Source: JAKSPM01 sp964450645 (GTDB lineage: Bacteria > Bacillota > Clostridia > Oscillospirales > Oscillospiraceae). Taken from it: DNA of 37,505 bases. This document shows, piece after piece, positions 29,196 to 36,381 of the stretch. Position 1 is the stretch's first letter; each line of letters starts with the position of its first letter. The DNA lies in NCBI GenBank assembly GCA_964450645.1, contig CAYVEB010000017.1, positions 1 through 37,505 of the forward strand, in the 5' to 3' direction. A model generated the notes under the pieces. That model searched no databases, was not told where the DNA came from, and saw nothing but the letters and a program-made list of their open reading frames with translations. The translations under genes were made by a program, and so were the position numbers.

Positions 29196-29561
29196 TCAGG
29201 GCGTTTTTCCCCCTGGAGATTTGTCCTCTCCATAGACGATCTTGAAGACGCCGCGAGTGATATCCTCGTATTCCTTTGTCAGCTCCTTCAAGCGTTTTTC
29301 GCCGGCTGGTTCCAAGTGATAGTAGACCCGCGTCATGCGCCTGCCTACAAGCACCCGCCGGTCGGAAATCATGTTCCGATCCTGGAGCTTGTATAGCACA
29401 GGATACAGCGATCCTTCCTGCGTAGAAATTTTGCCGTCGCTTAAGCGGTAAATTTCCTGCACCAATTGATAACCGTACATGTCTTCGCGCTTTAACAGCG
29501 CCAAAATTGCCAAGGACATGATTCCCCGGCGGAAACTGGTTTTAACGTTATCTGTAGCCAT
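29196..29561 (-). CDS. PadR-family transcriptional regulator
   Basis: A 121-aa winged-helix repressor of the short PadR type. The hallmark LKREDMYGYQLVQEIYRLSDG, then EGSLYPVLYKLQDRNMIS (recognition helix) and RRMTRVYYHLEPAGEKRLKEL (wing and dimer helix) cover residues 24-95. Such proteins often control neighbouring efflux or stress genes. No transporter is adjacent here, so the target may be remote or only its own promoter. GAGG precedes the ATG. The promoter contains a perfect inverted repeat over its -10. Confidence 0.93.
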   Translation of the reverse strand: MATDNVKTSFRRGIMSLAILALLKREDMYGYQLVQEIYRLSDGKISTQEGSLYPVLYKLQDRNMISDRRVLVGRRMTRVYYHLEPAGEKRLKELTKEYEDITRGVFKIVYGEDKSPGGKTP

Positions 29562-29587
29562 AGTAACCTCGCAAAATTTATTTTTTA

Positions 29588-29602
29588 GTATTCATATAAT
29601 AC
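29588..29602. promoter_or_regulatory. Candidate PadR operator
   Basis: GTATT-CATAT-AATAC is a perfect 5-5-5 inverted repeat overlapping the padR -10 element, a typical autoregulatory position. Confidence 0.6.
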
Positions 29603-29624
29603 CAAAAAACTTAAAAGAAGTCAA
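29596..29624 (-). promoter_or_regulatory. Sigma-A promoter of padR
   Basis: On the minus strand TTGACT (29619-29624), 17-bp spacer, TATTAT (29596-29601), 34 bp before the ATG. Confidence 0.8.
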
Positions 29625-29854
29625 TCCCTATTTTATAAAAATGTTTCTTGACAACGCCGAAATTTGTGTCATTGCGGCAGAGTGGGTCTATCAGTCAGGA
29701 CCACAGGCTCCGCCGGTGGCTTGCGTAGGGCCTACTACTGGCAAGCATCTGAAAGACGCGCTGAATTTTCTGCCTTTGCACCGTTTGCCCCGCCGCTTTT
29801 CGCGCTGTGGACAAAATCCCACGCTTTCCGCCGGAAAACACGGGAAAGTCGCCG

Positions 29855-29883
29855 TTGCAATTTTGGCGGCGTTGTTGTATAAT
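29855..29883 (+). promoter_or_regulatory. glnS: Sigma-A promoter of glnS
   Basis: TTGCAA (29855-29860), 17-bp spacer, TATAAT (29878-29883), 34 bp before ATG 29918. The preceding 29630-29850 holds no supported gene; it contains a small hairpin (GCTTGC/GCAAGC near 29720-29745) and a 27-bp sequence shared with the aroF leader. Confidence 0.8.
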
Positions 29884-29917
29884 GTGCCTATGCTTTGAAA
29901 AATGAGAGGAAATGGAA

Positions 29918-31621
29918 ATGGCAGAAGTCAAGAATTTTATTGAAGCCTTTGTGGAAGAGGATCTGTCGGAGGGCGGTCGGTTCGCTGGGAAGCGCGTCCA
30001 TACCCGCTTCCCGCCGGAGCCGAACGGGTATTTGCATATCGGCCACTGCAAAGCGTTGTGCATCGATTTTGGGACGGCGGAGAAATTCGGCGGCCTGTGC
30101 AACCTGCGCATGGACGACACCAATCCCGCGAAAGAGGACGTGGAGTACGTCAAGGCTATTCAAGACGATATCCACTGGCTGGGCTTTGACTGGGGCGACC
30201 GGTTTTTCTATGGCTCGGACTACTTTGAACAGGACTACGCGTTCGCCGTGGAACTGATTCAAAAGGGGCTGGCCTATGTGTGCGATCTTTCGCCGGAGGA
30301 ATTCAAGGCCAACCGGGGCGATATCGGCACGCCCATGATTTCGCCTTTCCGCGACCGCTCTGTGGAGGAAAATCTGGAGTTGTTTGAACGGATGAAAAAC
30401 GGCGAGTTTCCGGAAGGCTCGCGGACGCTGCGCGCCAAGATCGACCTGGCTTCCGGGAATTTTAACATGCGCGATCCCGTGATCTACCGCATCCGCTATC
30501 TCAACCACCACCGCCAGGGCAATAAATGGTGCATTTATCCGATGTACGACTTTGCCCATCCCATTCAGGACGCGCTGGAGGGTATCACCCACTCGCTGTG
30601 TTCGCTGGAATTTGAGGCGCATCGGCCCTTGTACGACTGGGTGCTGGATCACATCTGCGTCCCGTGCCACCCGCGGCAGATTGAGTTTGCCCGCCTGGGC
30701 ATCAACTACACGGTCATGTCCAAGCGCAAGCTGCGCACGCTGGTGGAGGAAGGGCGCGTGTCCGGCTGGGACGATCCGAGGATGCCGACCCTGTGTGGCC
30801 TGCGCCGCCGGGGATACACGGCCAAGTCCGTCCGCAGCTTTACCGACCGCAACGGCGTGGCGAAGACGCCCTCCACAGTGGAATACGCCTTTTTGGAATA
30901 CTGCCTGCGGGAGCATCTCAACGAGACGGCTCAGCGCACGATGGCGGTACTGCACCCCGTGCGCCTGACGGTCACCAACTATCCTGAGGGCCAGTCGGAG
31001 ACGTTCACGGTGGAGAACAATCCCGTCCATCCGGAGCAAGGCAGCCATGAGATCACTTTCTCGCGGCATCTTTGGATGGAGGCCGAGGACTTTTTGCCGG
31101 CGCCGATTCCCAAGTATAAGCGCATGTATCCGGGCAACGAGGTGCGGCTCAAGGGCGCTTACCTGGTCACCTGCACAGGCTGCGTGACAGACGCGCAAGG
31201 CAACGTGACGGAGGTTCTGTGCGAATATGACCCCGACTCGCGCGGCGGCGATCCGGCGGATGGCCGCAAGGTCAAGGGCGCGACGCTCCACTGGGTGGAC
31301 GCGGCAAATTGCCTGAACGCGGAGGTGCGGCTGTACGAAAATCTGTTCTCCGACCCGGATCCGGACGGCCCGGACAAAAATTTCCTGGACTGCCTAAATC
31401 CGGATTCGCTGACGGTCCTTCAAGGGTGCAAGGTAGAGGCCAGTCTGGCGGCCGCGGCCAGGGAATTTGCGCGTCGGCCGGACCGGGCCGCGCACGACGC
31501 ACCGGCGTATCAGTTTATGCGCATGGGCTATTTCTGCTTTGACAACCAGGACTGCACGGCGGATCATCTGGTGTTCAACCGCAGTGTCAGCTTGAAGGAT
31601 TCGTTTAAGCCTGGAAAATAA
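29918..31621 (+). CDS. glnS: Glutamine-tRNA ligase
   Basis: Class I synthetase charging tRNA-Gln directly. The HIGH motif is in RFPPEPNGYLHIGHCKA, the KMSKS-type loop is VMSKRKL, and the GlnRS-specific MDDTNPAKED and HHRQGNKWCIYPMYDFAHP are present. The C-terminal anticodon-binding beta-barrels run from about residue 340. The length is 567 aa. ATG 29918 is chosen because GAGAGGA is 7 nt upstream; ATG 29912 would be too close. Many Firmicutes use GatCAB instead of GlnRS, so the gene is of interest for amide-tRNA strategy. It has its own promoter. Confidence 0.97.
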   Translation: MAEVKNFIEAFVEEDLSEGGRFAGKRVHTRFPPEPNGYLHIGHCKALCIDFGTAEKFGGLCNLRMDDTNPAKEDVEYVKAIQDDIHWLGFDWGDRFFYGSDYFEQDYAFAVELIQKGLAYVCDLSPEEFKANRGDIGTPMISPFRDRSVEENLELFERMKNGEFPEGSRTLRAKIDLASGNFNMRDPVIYRIRYLNHHRQGNKWCIYPMYDFAHPIQDALEGITHSLCSLEFEAHRPLYDWVLDHICVPCHPRQIEFARLGINYTVMSKRKLRTLVEEGRVSGWDDPRMPTLCGLRRRGYTAKSVRSFTDRNGVAKTPSTVEYAFLEYCLREHLNETAQRTMAVLHPVRLTVTNYPEGQSETFTVENNPVHPEQGSHEITFSRHLWMEAEDFLPAPIPKYKRMYPGNEVRLKGAYLVTCTGCVTDAQGNVTEVLCEYDPDSRGGDPADGRKVKGATLHWVDAANCLNAEVRLYENLFSDPDPDGPDKNFLDCLNPDSLTVLQGCKVEASLAAAAREFARRPDRAAHDAPAYQFMRMGYFCFDNQDCTADHLVFNRSVSLKDSFKPGK

Positions 31622-31629
31622 AACGCACT

Positions 31630-31652
31630 GGGCAGGCCTTGCTGGTCTGCCC
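31630..31652 (+). terminator. Hairpin after glnS
   Basis: GGGCAGGCC (31630-31638) pairs with GGTCTGCCC (31644-31652) with one wobble; no T-run follows (GATTAAAAG), so termination is uncertain and read-through into the HxlR gene is possible. Confidence 0.5.
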
Positions 31653-31684
31653 GATTAAAAGACACAATTGTTGGAGGGTTGAAA

Positions 31685-32080
31685 ATGGAAAGAGCGATGT
31701 CTTACGAGGAGTTTCTGGTGCGTGTGAAGGATGGGATTATCACGGACTCCGGAAATTGCCCCGTAACTCCGGCGCTGCTGATATTCCAGGGAAAGTGGAA
31801 AAATCAGATTATGTATGAATTGTGTATGCATGATTCGGTTCGCTTCGGAGAATTGAAGAAGGCCCTACCCGGTATCACGAATACAATGCTGACTTCCGCC
31901 CTGCGGGACTTGGAGGCTTCCGGTTTGATAAGCCGAAAGCAGTTTAATGAGATTCCGCCGCATGTGGAATATTCCTTCACGCAGAAAGGCCGGGATCTGC
32001 TCCCGATTTTCTATGAAATGATGCTCTGGGGATTTAAGTACGAGCGGGAAAATTACAAAGAGAAACCGAAAGAACCGTAA
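31685..32080 (+). CDS. HxlR-family transcriptional regulator
   Basis: A 131-aa winged-helix regulator. The family pattern is clear: GNCPVTPALLIFQGKWKNQIMY, FGELKKALPGITNTMLTSALRDLEASGLI (recognition helix and dimer segment) and HVEYSFTQKGRDLLPI (wing). Cys near residue 27 sits where redox-active or aldehyde-sensing Cys occurs in some relatives. TTGGAGGG lies upstream of ATG 31685; an in-frame TTG six bases earlier is inside the ribosome site and rejected. It follows glnS by 63 bp. No regulated partner is adjacent. Confidence 0.92.
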   Translation: MERAMSYEEFLVRVKDGIITDSGNCPVTPALLIFQGKWKNQIMYELCMHDSVRFGELKKALPGITNTMLTSALRDLEASGLISRKQFNEIPPHVEYSFTQKGRDLLPIFYEMMLWGFKYERENYKEKPKEP

Positions 32081-32132
32081 ATATGAGTCCTCCGCAAAAC
32101 GACGGGCGGTGCAGGAAAATTTTGGTTCTTCG

Positions 32133-32439
32133 TCAGCAGGCGGGAAAATTTTTTGAAAGGCGGAGCGGGAGTTCTAGTTTTTCAGGCAGAGCATTGTAAT
32201 AGCGTGGGAAAAAAGAATTCTTTGCAGCAAAGCGCCTTGCACAATTCCGGCAGCGGTAGCGGCGTTTGCATAAATGCAGATGGGTTTGGCGGCCAAAGGA
32301 GATATTTTTTACGAGCAGCACTGTGTAATAGTGGACGACATCTGTCACCCTGCCGCAGCGGGGGCAGGCGTTTTTCCGACGCGGCAATTGAAGGTGAACG
32401 TGCAAAATTTTGCCACTATGCTCAACTATTTCTACAAAA
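32133..32439 (-). pseudogene. ISL3-family transposase remnant (N-terminal zinc-ribbon)
   Basis: The open frame reads FVEIVEHSGKILHVHLQLPR, then RKNACPRCGRVTDVVHYY and KRRYRCRNCARRF with two CxxC pairs, the zf-ISL3 domain at the N terminus of ISL3 transposases. Only about 100 aa survive. The HTH and DDE catalytic parts are absent and the frame ends in unrelated text after RYYNALPEKL. Upstream, a 16-bp tandem duplication (32425-32456) introduces stop codons before the first preserved codons. It is a dead insertion-sequence fragment. Confidence 0.8.
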
Positions 32440-32456
32440 CACTATTTCTACAAAAC
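32425..32456. repeat. 16-bp tandem duplication
   Basis: ACTATTTCTACAAAAC occurs twice without a gap. It lies at the 5' end of the ISL3 remnant and disrupts its frame. Confidence 0.85.
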
Positions 32457-32459
32457 ACT

Positions 32460-32717
32460 GGGGCCAGGATCATCCTGGCCCCAATATTTATGATCATGCG
32501 CATTGAAAAAAGCCGAAGCCTAAAAAGCCTTGGTTTTTTAGTGTCGGCTTTGTCCTGGTGCAAGGGTTACGAATTCTTATATCCCCAGAACCCTTACACT
32601 TTTCCATTGGCGCTGCATGCAGCGCCAATAGCAGTACGCATTGTAACAATGGCTAAATTCCATAAATTCGGCCATTTAGACCGGATTTATGGAATTGCGC
32701 GGCATTTGCCGCGCAAT
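32460..32717. repeat. Array of six consecutive strong hairpins
   Basis: Within 258 bp: 32460-32482 GGGGCCAGGAT/ATCCTGGCCCC; 32509-32551 AAAGCCGA/TCGGCTTT with an inner CTAAAAA/TTTTTAG; 32558-32599 GTGCAAGGGTT/AACCCTTACAC with one mismatch; 32606-32629 a perfect 24-bp palindrome starting ATTGGCGCTGCA; 32656-32696 a 16-bp stem with one wobble (AATTCCATAAAT...); 32694-32717 ATTGCGCGGC/GCCGCGCAAT. Nearly every base is paired. A further alternative pairing, AATGGC (32648-32653) with GCCATT (32671-32676), competes with the fifth stem. No known family is recognised. Confidence 0.75.
32503..32551 (-). terminator. Intrinsic terminator closing the hairpin array on the minus strand
   Basis: Read on the minus strand, the AAAGCCGA...TCGGCTTT hairpin ends in TTTTTTC (32505-32510). 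Transcripts from the ribF direction passing through the micro-ORFs and hairpins would stop here. Confidence 0.65.
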
Positions 32718-32779
32718 ATACAGGTGTGGAATTCCTTTTGCGCAAGGCGCGGGGCTTCTTTGTAAGATTGATCGGACAT
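32687..32779 (-). CDS. 30-codon micro-ORF with ribosome site in a hairpin
   Basis: ATG 32779 follows GGAGG at 6 nt spacing. The encoded peptide begins MSDQSYKEAPRLAQKEFHTC and ends in CRAIP at TAA 32687; it has two Cys. The ribosome site (32786-32790) can pair with CCTCC on the same strand (32800-32804), which would hide it. The ORF runs into the sixth and fifth hairpins of the array, so it may be a truncated start of a longer gene or a small peptide. The family is unknown. Confidence 0.4.
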   Translation of the reverse strand: MSDQSYKEAPRLAQKEFHTCILRGKCRAIP

Positions 32780-32811
32780 GCCGCACCTCCTGTGAAACCG
32801 GAGGATAAAAA

Positions 32812-32889
32812 TTAAGTGGTTTCGTTATGGACTGTTTCGCCATCCAACGAATTACATTCGGCGGCTTTGGGACGCGGTTTCTTTGTCAT
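32812..32889 (-). CDS. 25-codon micro-ORF downstream of ribF
   Basis: ATG 32889 follows GGTGGAG at 9 nt spacing. The peptide starts MTKKPRPKAAECNSLDGE and ends NETT at TAA 32812, basic then acidic, without a membrane segment. It begins 20 bp after the ribF stop and is followed after 32 bp by the second micro-ORF, so the two look like a small cistron pair on the ribF transcript. The family is unknown. Confidence 0.4.
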   Translation of the reverse strand: MTKKPRPKAAECNSLDGETVHNETT

Positions 32890-32909
32890 TTTTAGCGACT
32901 CCACCGTAT

Positions 32910-33818
32910 TCACCCGCAGATTGCCGGATGCTCCTGGAAATACGCGCGCGCACGGGCGGCGTCTTGCTGGATGGCATTTTTCAGCATCTCCAACGAAGGA
33001 AAGGTCTGCTCATCGCGCAGGCGGGCATAGAAATCCACGTGGACGGTATGTCCGTATAAATCCCCGTCGAAGTCCAAAAGCCACGCCTCCACCGCCGCCG
33101 CTTCCGCGCCCACCGTTGGGTGGACACCCACATTGGCCACGGCGGGGTACGCAGCGCCTTCCACCCAGACTTTCACAACGTAGACGCCAAATTTTGGCGG
33201 CAGAACCTCTGGCGCGATGGCGATGTTGGCGGTCGGGCTGCCCAGCTCGCGGCCCAGACGATGCCCGCGCCGCACGACGCCGGAGAGCCGGTGGGGATGC
33301 CCCAAAAACCGCTTGGCCTGTTCCACGTCCCCGGCGCGCAGCAGTTGGCGAATATATGTGGAGGACACGGTGACACCGTCCAGTACCACTTCGGGCACCA
33401 CGTCACAGCCAATTCCCAGGGAATTGCACATTGCCAGCAGCTTTTCCGCCGTGCCAAGTCCGCGGTCGCCAAAGCGGAAGTCCTGTCCGCAGACCACATG
33501 GACGGCGGCGTACCGCTCCGCCAGTATCTGCCGGATGAATTCCTGCCAGGGCATATGCATCATCCGCAGATCAAAATGGAGCGTCAGCAGACAGTCGACG
33601 CCATAGTACTCACGGGCGATGGCCTGGCGGTCGGCCATGGTGTTGATCAGCTGCATCGGGGTTCCAAGTACCAGGGTATCCGGGTGGGTGTCAAAGGTCA
33701 AAAGGCAGGACTCTGCATGCAGCGCGTCCGCACGCTTGCGCGCCGTGGTGAGCAGCGCCCCGTGGCCCAAGTGAATCCCGTCGAAAAATCCCAGCGCAAT
33801 CACACGCTTTGCGTTCAA
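32910..33818 (-). CDS. ribF: Bifunctional riboflavin kinase / FAD synthetase
   Basis: Makes FMN from riboflavin and FAD from FMN. The N-terminal nucleotidyltransferase domain shows ALGFFDGIHLGHGALL (HIGH-like), CGQDFRFGDRGLG and SSTYIRQLLRAGDV. The C-terminal riboflavin kinase domain begins near GHRLGRELGSPTANI and contains GVYVVKV and VEAWLLDFDGDLYG. The start is TTG 33818 because CAGGAGG lies 7 nt upstream within the open frame; the protein is then 302 aa. It is last of the rbfA-nrnA-truB-ribF run. Confidence 0.96.
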   Translation of the reverse strand: MNAKRVIALGFFDGIHLGHGALLTTARKRADALHAESCLLTFDTHPDTLVLGTPMQLINTMADRQAIAREYYGVDCLLTLHFDLRMMHMPWQEFIRQILAERYAAVHVVCGQDFRFGDRGLGTAEKLLAMCNSLGIGCDVVPEVVLDGVTVSSTYIRQLLRAGDVEQAKRFLGHPHRLSGVVRRGHRLGRELGSPTANIAIAPEVLPPKFGVYVVKVWVEGAAYPAVANVGVHPTVGAEAAAVEAWLLDFDGDLYGHTVHVDFYARLRDEQTFPSLEMLKNAIQQDAARARAYFQEHPAICG

Positions 33819-33864
33819 GACCGCACCTCCTGATATGGTTTCCAAAAAAACGTCTCATGCGAAA

Positions 33865-34728
33865 TCAAAAAAATCCCTTGATCGGGTTCATCCGGCCCTG
33901 TCGCTGCCGGGCCAGGCACAGAAAAACGTCCTCCGCGCCATACACCCGGTATTCCCCATCGGGCACCTTCGGGCTGGTAAACGGCGCGCCGTTGCGAATG
34001 GCTTTTTCCTGGTTCAAGGTCGCATGGTAGGCGGGGCGGTCGGAAAACAGCGTGTCGACGCCTCGCAAAAGGCTAGGCAGCTCCTCCGCGGGCGCCGTGA
34101 CGATCCGCGCCAGCGGCAAGGCGTCCGCCAGGGTATATCTCCCGGCCTTCGTCCGGCGCAGGGAGGACATACACCCTCCGCAGCCAAGCGCCTGGCCGAT
34201 CTGCTGGCACAGGGTGCGCACATAGGTACCCTTGCTGCACCGGACGCGGAACGTCCAGTCCGTACCCGCGCCGGAACACAGCTCCAGCTCGTGGATCGTG
34301 ACCTGGCGGGCGGGACGCGCGACTTCTTTGCCCTGGCGGGCCAGCTCATACAGTTTTTTCCCGCCAATCTTTACCGCCGAATACATGGGCGGCACCTGGG
34401 AGATTTCCCCCACGAATTGCCGCATCGTCCGGCGCAGCCGCTCCTCGGTGACGGCGACCGGCGATTGCGAGAGTACGTTTCCGGTGACGTCCTGGGTATC
34501 CGTCTCCAGACCCAGGCGCAGACCGGCCACATATTCCTTTTCCGCGGATTCAAAAAATTCCACGCCGCGGGTCGCGCGGCCGATGAACACCGGCAGGACG
34601 CCCGTGGCCATAGGGTCCAGCGTTCCGCCGTGCCCCACGCGCCGCTCCTGAAACACGCCCCGCAGCTTGGCGACCACGTCCTGGCTCGTCCAACCGGCGG
34701 GCTTGTCCACAATAAGGATCCCGTTCAC
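33865..34728 (-). CDS. truB: tRNA pseudouridine-55 synthase
   Basis: Isomerises U55 of the T-loop in tRNAs. The catalytic motif GHGGTLDPMATGVLPV with the nucleophilic Asp is at about residues 32-47; YVAGLRLGLETDTQD and SKGTYVRTLCQQIG are also diagnostic. A C-terminal PUA-like segment follows. The length is 287 aa. The start is GTG 34728 with GAGGTGAG upstream, 6 nt after the nrnA stop. Four Cys in CSGAG and LGCGGCMSS are unremarkable. Confidence 0.97.
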   Translation of the reverse strand: MNGILIVDKPAGWTSQDVVAKLRGVFQERRVGHGGTLDPMATGVLPVFIGRATRGVEFFESAEKEYVAGLRLGLETDTQDVTGNVLSQSPVAVTEERLRRTMRQFVGEISQVPPMYSAVKIGGKKLYELARQGKEVARPARQVTIHELELCSGAGTDWTFRVRCSKGTYVRTLCQQIGQALGCGGCMSSLRRTKAGRYTLADALPLARIVTAPAEELPSLLRGVDTLFSDRPAYHATLNQEKAIRNGAPFTSPKVPDGEYRVYGAEDVFLCLARQRQGRMNPIKGFF

Positions 34729-34734
34729 CGCCGC

Positions 34735-35685
34735 TCACCTCCCGGCAAGATAGCGGCCGATGGCGCTTAGCACGGCGGCTTTCGCCGCCTCGATTCCGCC
34801 CGGTACGGTCGCCCCGGCGGCTCCGGCGTGGCCACCGCCGCCCAGCATTTTGCAGATCTCCAACGAAGAGATCCCCGGTTCGGAGCGCATGGAAATTTTC
34901 CCCTTGCCGCCCTCCACCTGGCGGAGCATGACGCCGATCTCCACGCCCTCGATCTCCCGTGGGAAACCGGAGATGTCGTCAATATCGTCCTCGGTGACGC
35001 CCAATTCCCGGCACACCGTTTCGTCGATGGCGCAGACGCACACCTTGCCTCCAAAATAGAACTCCGCGGTCTGGGTCAGATGGCTCTCCAGGCGCAGACG
35101 GGCCATCCGGCGGGTCATGAACATGGCTTTGTTGATGGCGAACGTATCCGCGCCCAGCTGCTTAAGCTTGGCGGCGCACAAGAGGGTATTCGCCGTGGTG
35201 TTGGCGTAGCGGAAACAGCCGGTGTCGGTGGAGATGGCCAGATAGAGTGCCTGGGCGATGGTTGGACCGATCGAAACGCCCATGCGCTCGAGCAGATCGA
35301 AAATCACCTCTCCGCAGGCGGCGGTGGGCTGCACGCAGCCAAGGACGGCATAGCCGGAGTTGCTGCCGTGGTGGTCGATGGACAGCGCCACCTCCACGAG
35401 CGGCAGGCCCAGTGGGAACAGCCCCGGCGACGCCGTGTCCACCGAGACGACGGTCGATCCTGCCAAGTCCGGCCTTGCCAGCAGCCGCGCCAGATAAGGA
35501 CGCAGCTTTTCCGTCAGCTGCGGATTTTCTGCCACAACCGCCCGCTTTCCCAGGCTCCGCAGCCCAAGGCACAGCGCGGCGGCGCAGCCCACCGTGTCCC
35601 CGTCGGGGCGGCGGTGGGTCACAATGCAGTAGTTGTCCTGCTCCAGCAGCCACTGGGCGGTTTCACTCACGGTCAGTTGTTTCAT
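34735..35685 (-). CDS. nrnA: DHH-family nanoRNase / PAP phosphatase
   Basis: NrnA-type enzyme that degrades 2-5 nt RNAs and can dephosphorylate pAp. The DHH domain shows THRRPDGDTVG near residues 24-34, VSVDTAS, and the namesake SIDHHGSN; the DHHA1 domain ends in LGGGGHAGAAG. The length is 316 aa. The ATG lies 23 nt inside the 3' end of rbfA, implying coupling. Location between rbfA and truB is the usual Firmicute order. Confidence 0.95.
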   Translation of the reverse strand: MKQLTVSETAQWLLEQDNYCIVTHRRPDGDTVGCAAALCLGLRSLGKRAVVAENPQLTEKLRPYLARLLARPDLAGSTVVSVDTASPGLFPLGLPLVEVALSIDHHGSNSGYAVLGCVQPTAACGEVIFDLLERMGVSIGPTIAQALYLAISTDTGCFRYANTTANTLLCAAKLKQLGADTFAINKAMFMTRRMARLRLESHLTQTAEFYFGGKVCVCAIDETVCRELGVTEDDIDDISGFPREIEGVEIGVMLRQVEGGKGKISMRSEPGISSLEICKMLGGGGHAGAAGATVPGGIEAAKAAVLSAIGRYLAGR

Positions 35686-36037
35686 CGGAATCCTCCGGGA
35701 TGTCCAGCGTTGCCAAAATGTCCATAATGTGCGCCGCGTGGGTAATGGAGCTGTCCTCTACCCACACCAGCTCCGGAGTATAGCGCAGCTGTAACCGCGC
35801 GCCCAGCTCCCGCCGCAGATAGCCCCCGGCGGATTTCAGGCCCTTCAGGCCCTCCTTTGCGCAGGATTTGTCCAGAAAACTTACAAAAACTTTGGCATAG
35901 CGCAGATCGGAGGTCGCCTCCACGCGGGTGATGGAAATCATTGTCTTTTGCACGCGGGGATCTTTCAGCCCCCGCAGCAGCGCTGCCAGCTCCCGCTGAA
36001 TTTCCTCATTGATTCGTCCGATGCGATTGGATGCCAT
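35663..36037 (-). CDS. rbfA: 30S ribosome-binding factor A
   Basis: A 124-aa KH-fold protein needed for late 30S maturation and 16S rRNA 5'-end processing, also linked to cold adaptation. The pattern RIGRINEEIQRELAALLRGL, VQKTMISITRVEATSDLRYA and AARLQLRYTPEL-like GARLQLRYTPELVW is clear. ATG 36037 is chosen for AGGAGG 9 nt upstream; the longer frame upstream is not conserved. Normally it sits directly after infB; here a 344-bp hairpin-rich gap separates them. Confidence 0.95.
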   Translation of the reverse strand: MASNRIGRINEEIQRELAALLRGLKDPRVQKTMISITRVEATSDLRYAKVFVSFLDKSCAKEGLKGLKSAGGYLRRELGARLQLRYTPELVWVEDSSITHAAHIMDILATLDIPEDSDETTDRE

Positions 36038-36233
36038 GGTTTGATTCCTCCTAAGCGATACGATTCTCCCATAAAACTTTATGCGCTGGCGGCGCACTAC
36101 GATGGATGCAAATGCTCTGTAGCGCATGGAGTTTTACGCGCATGTGGGGCGGGACGCTCCACATGCTTAAATTTCAGGCCGTGCCGTCGGAAACGGCACA
36201 TGACCATTTTGCTTTGCAAAAGCATAGCAAAAT

Positions 36234-36247
36234 ATAGACCTGTCTAT
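36234..36247. promoter_or_regulatory. Short palindrome in the infB-rbfA gap
   Basis: ATAGAC-CT-GTCTAT is a perfect 6-2-6 inverted repeat in the AT-rich part of the gap, where a promoter for rbfA-nrnA-truB-ribF could lie. No clear hexamer pair was found. Confidence 0.35.
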
Positions 36248-36275
36248 TTTTACTAAAATTTCTTATGAATAGGAA

Positions 36276-36300
36276 AGGGGACGGCCAAAGGCCGTCCCCT
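36276..36300 (-). terminator. Intrinsic terminator after infB
   Basis: AGGGGACGGCC (36276-36286) and GGCCGTCCCCT (36290-36300) pair over 11 bp without mismatch; on the minus strand TTTCCTATTC follows. It splits infB from rbfA. Other hairpins in the gap are GTGCCG/CGGCAC (36181-36199) and CATGTGG/CCACATG (near 36140-36165). Confidence 0.7.
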
Positions 36301-36381
36301 GAGCTTGTCAAAGGACTGTGCTTTTTGGCAAGCTTCAAATCGAATCCGCTCCGCTTTGGGCTTCGCTTTTGGCGCTCGCGC

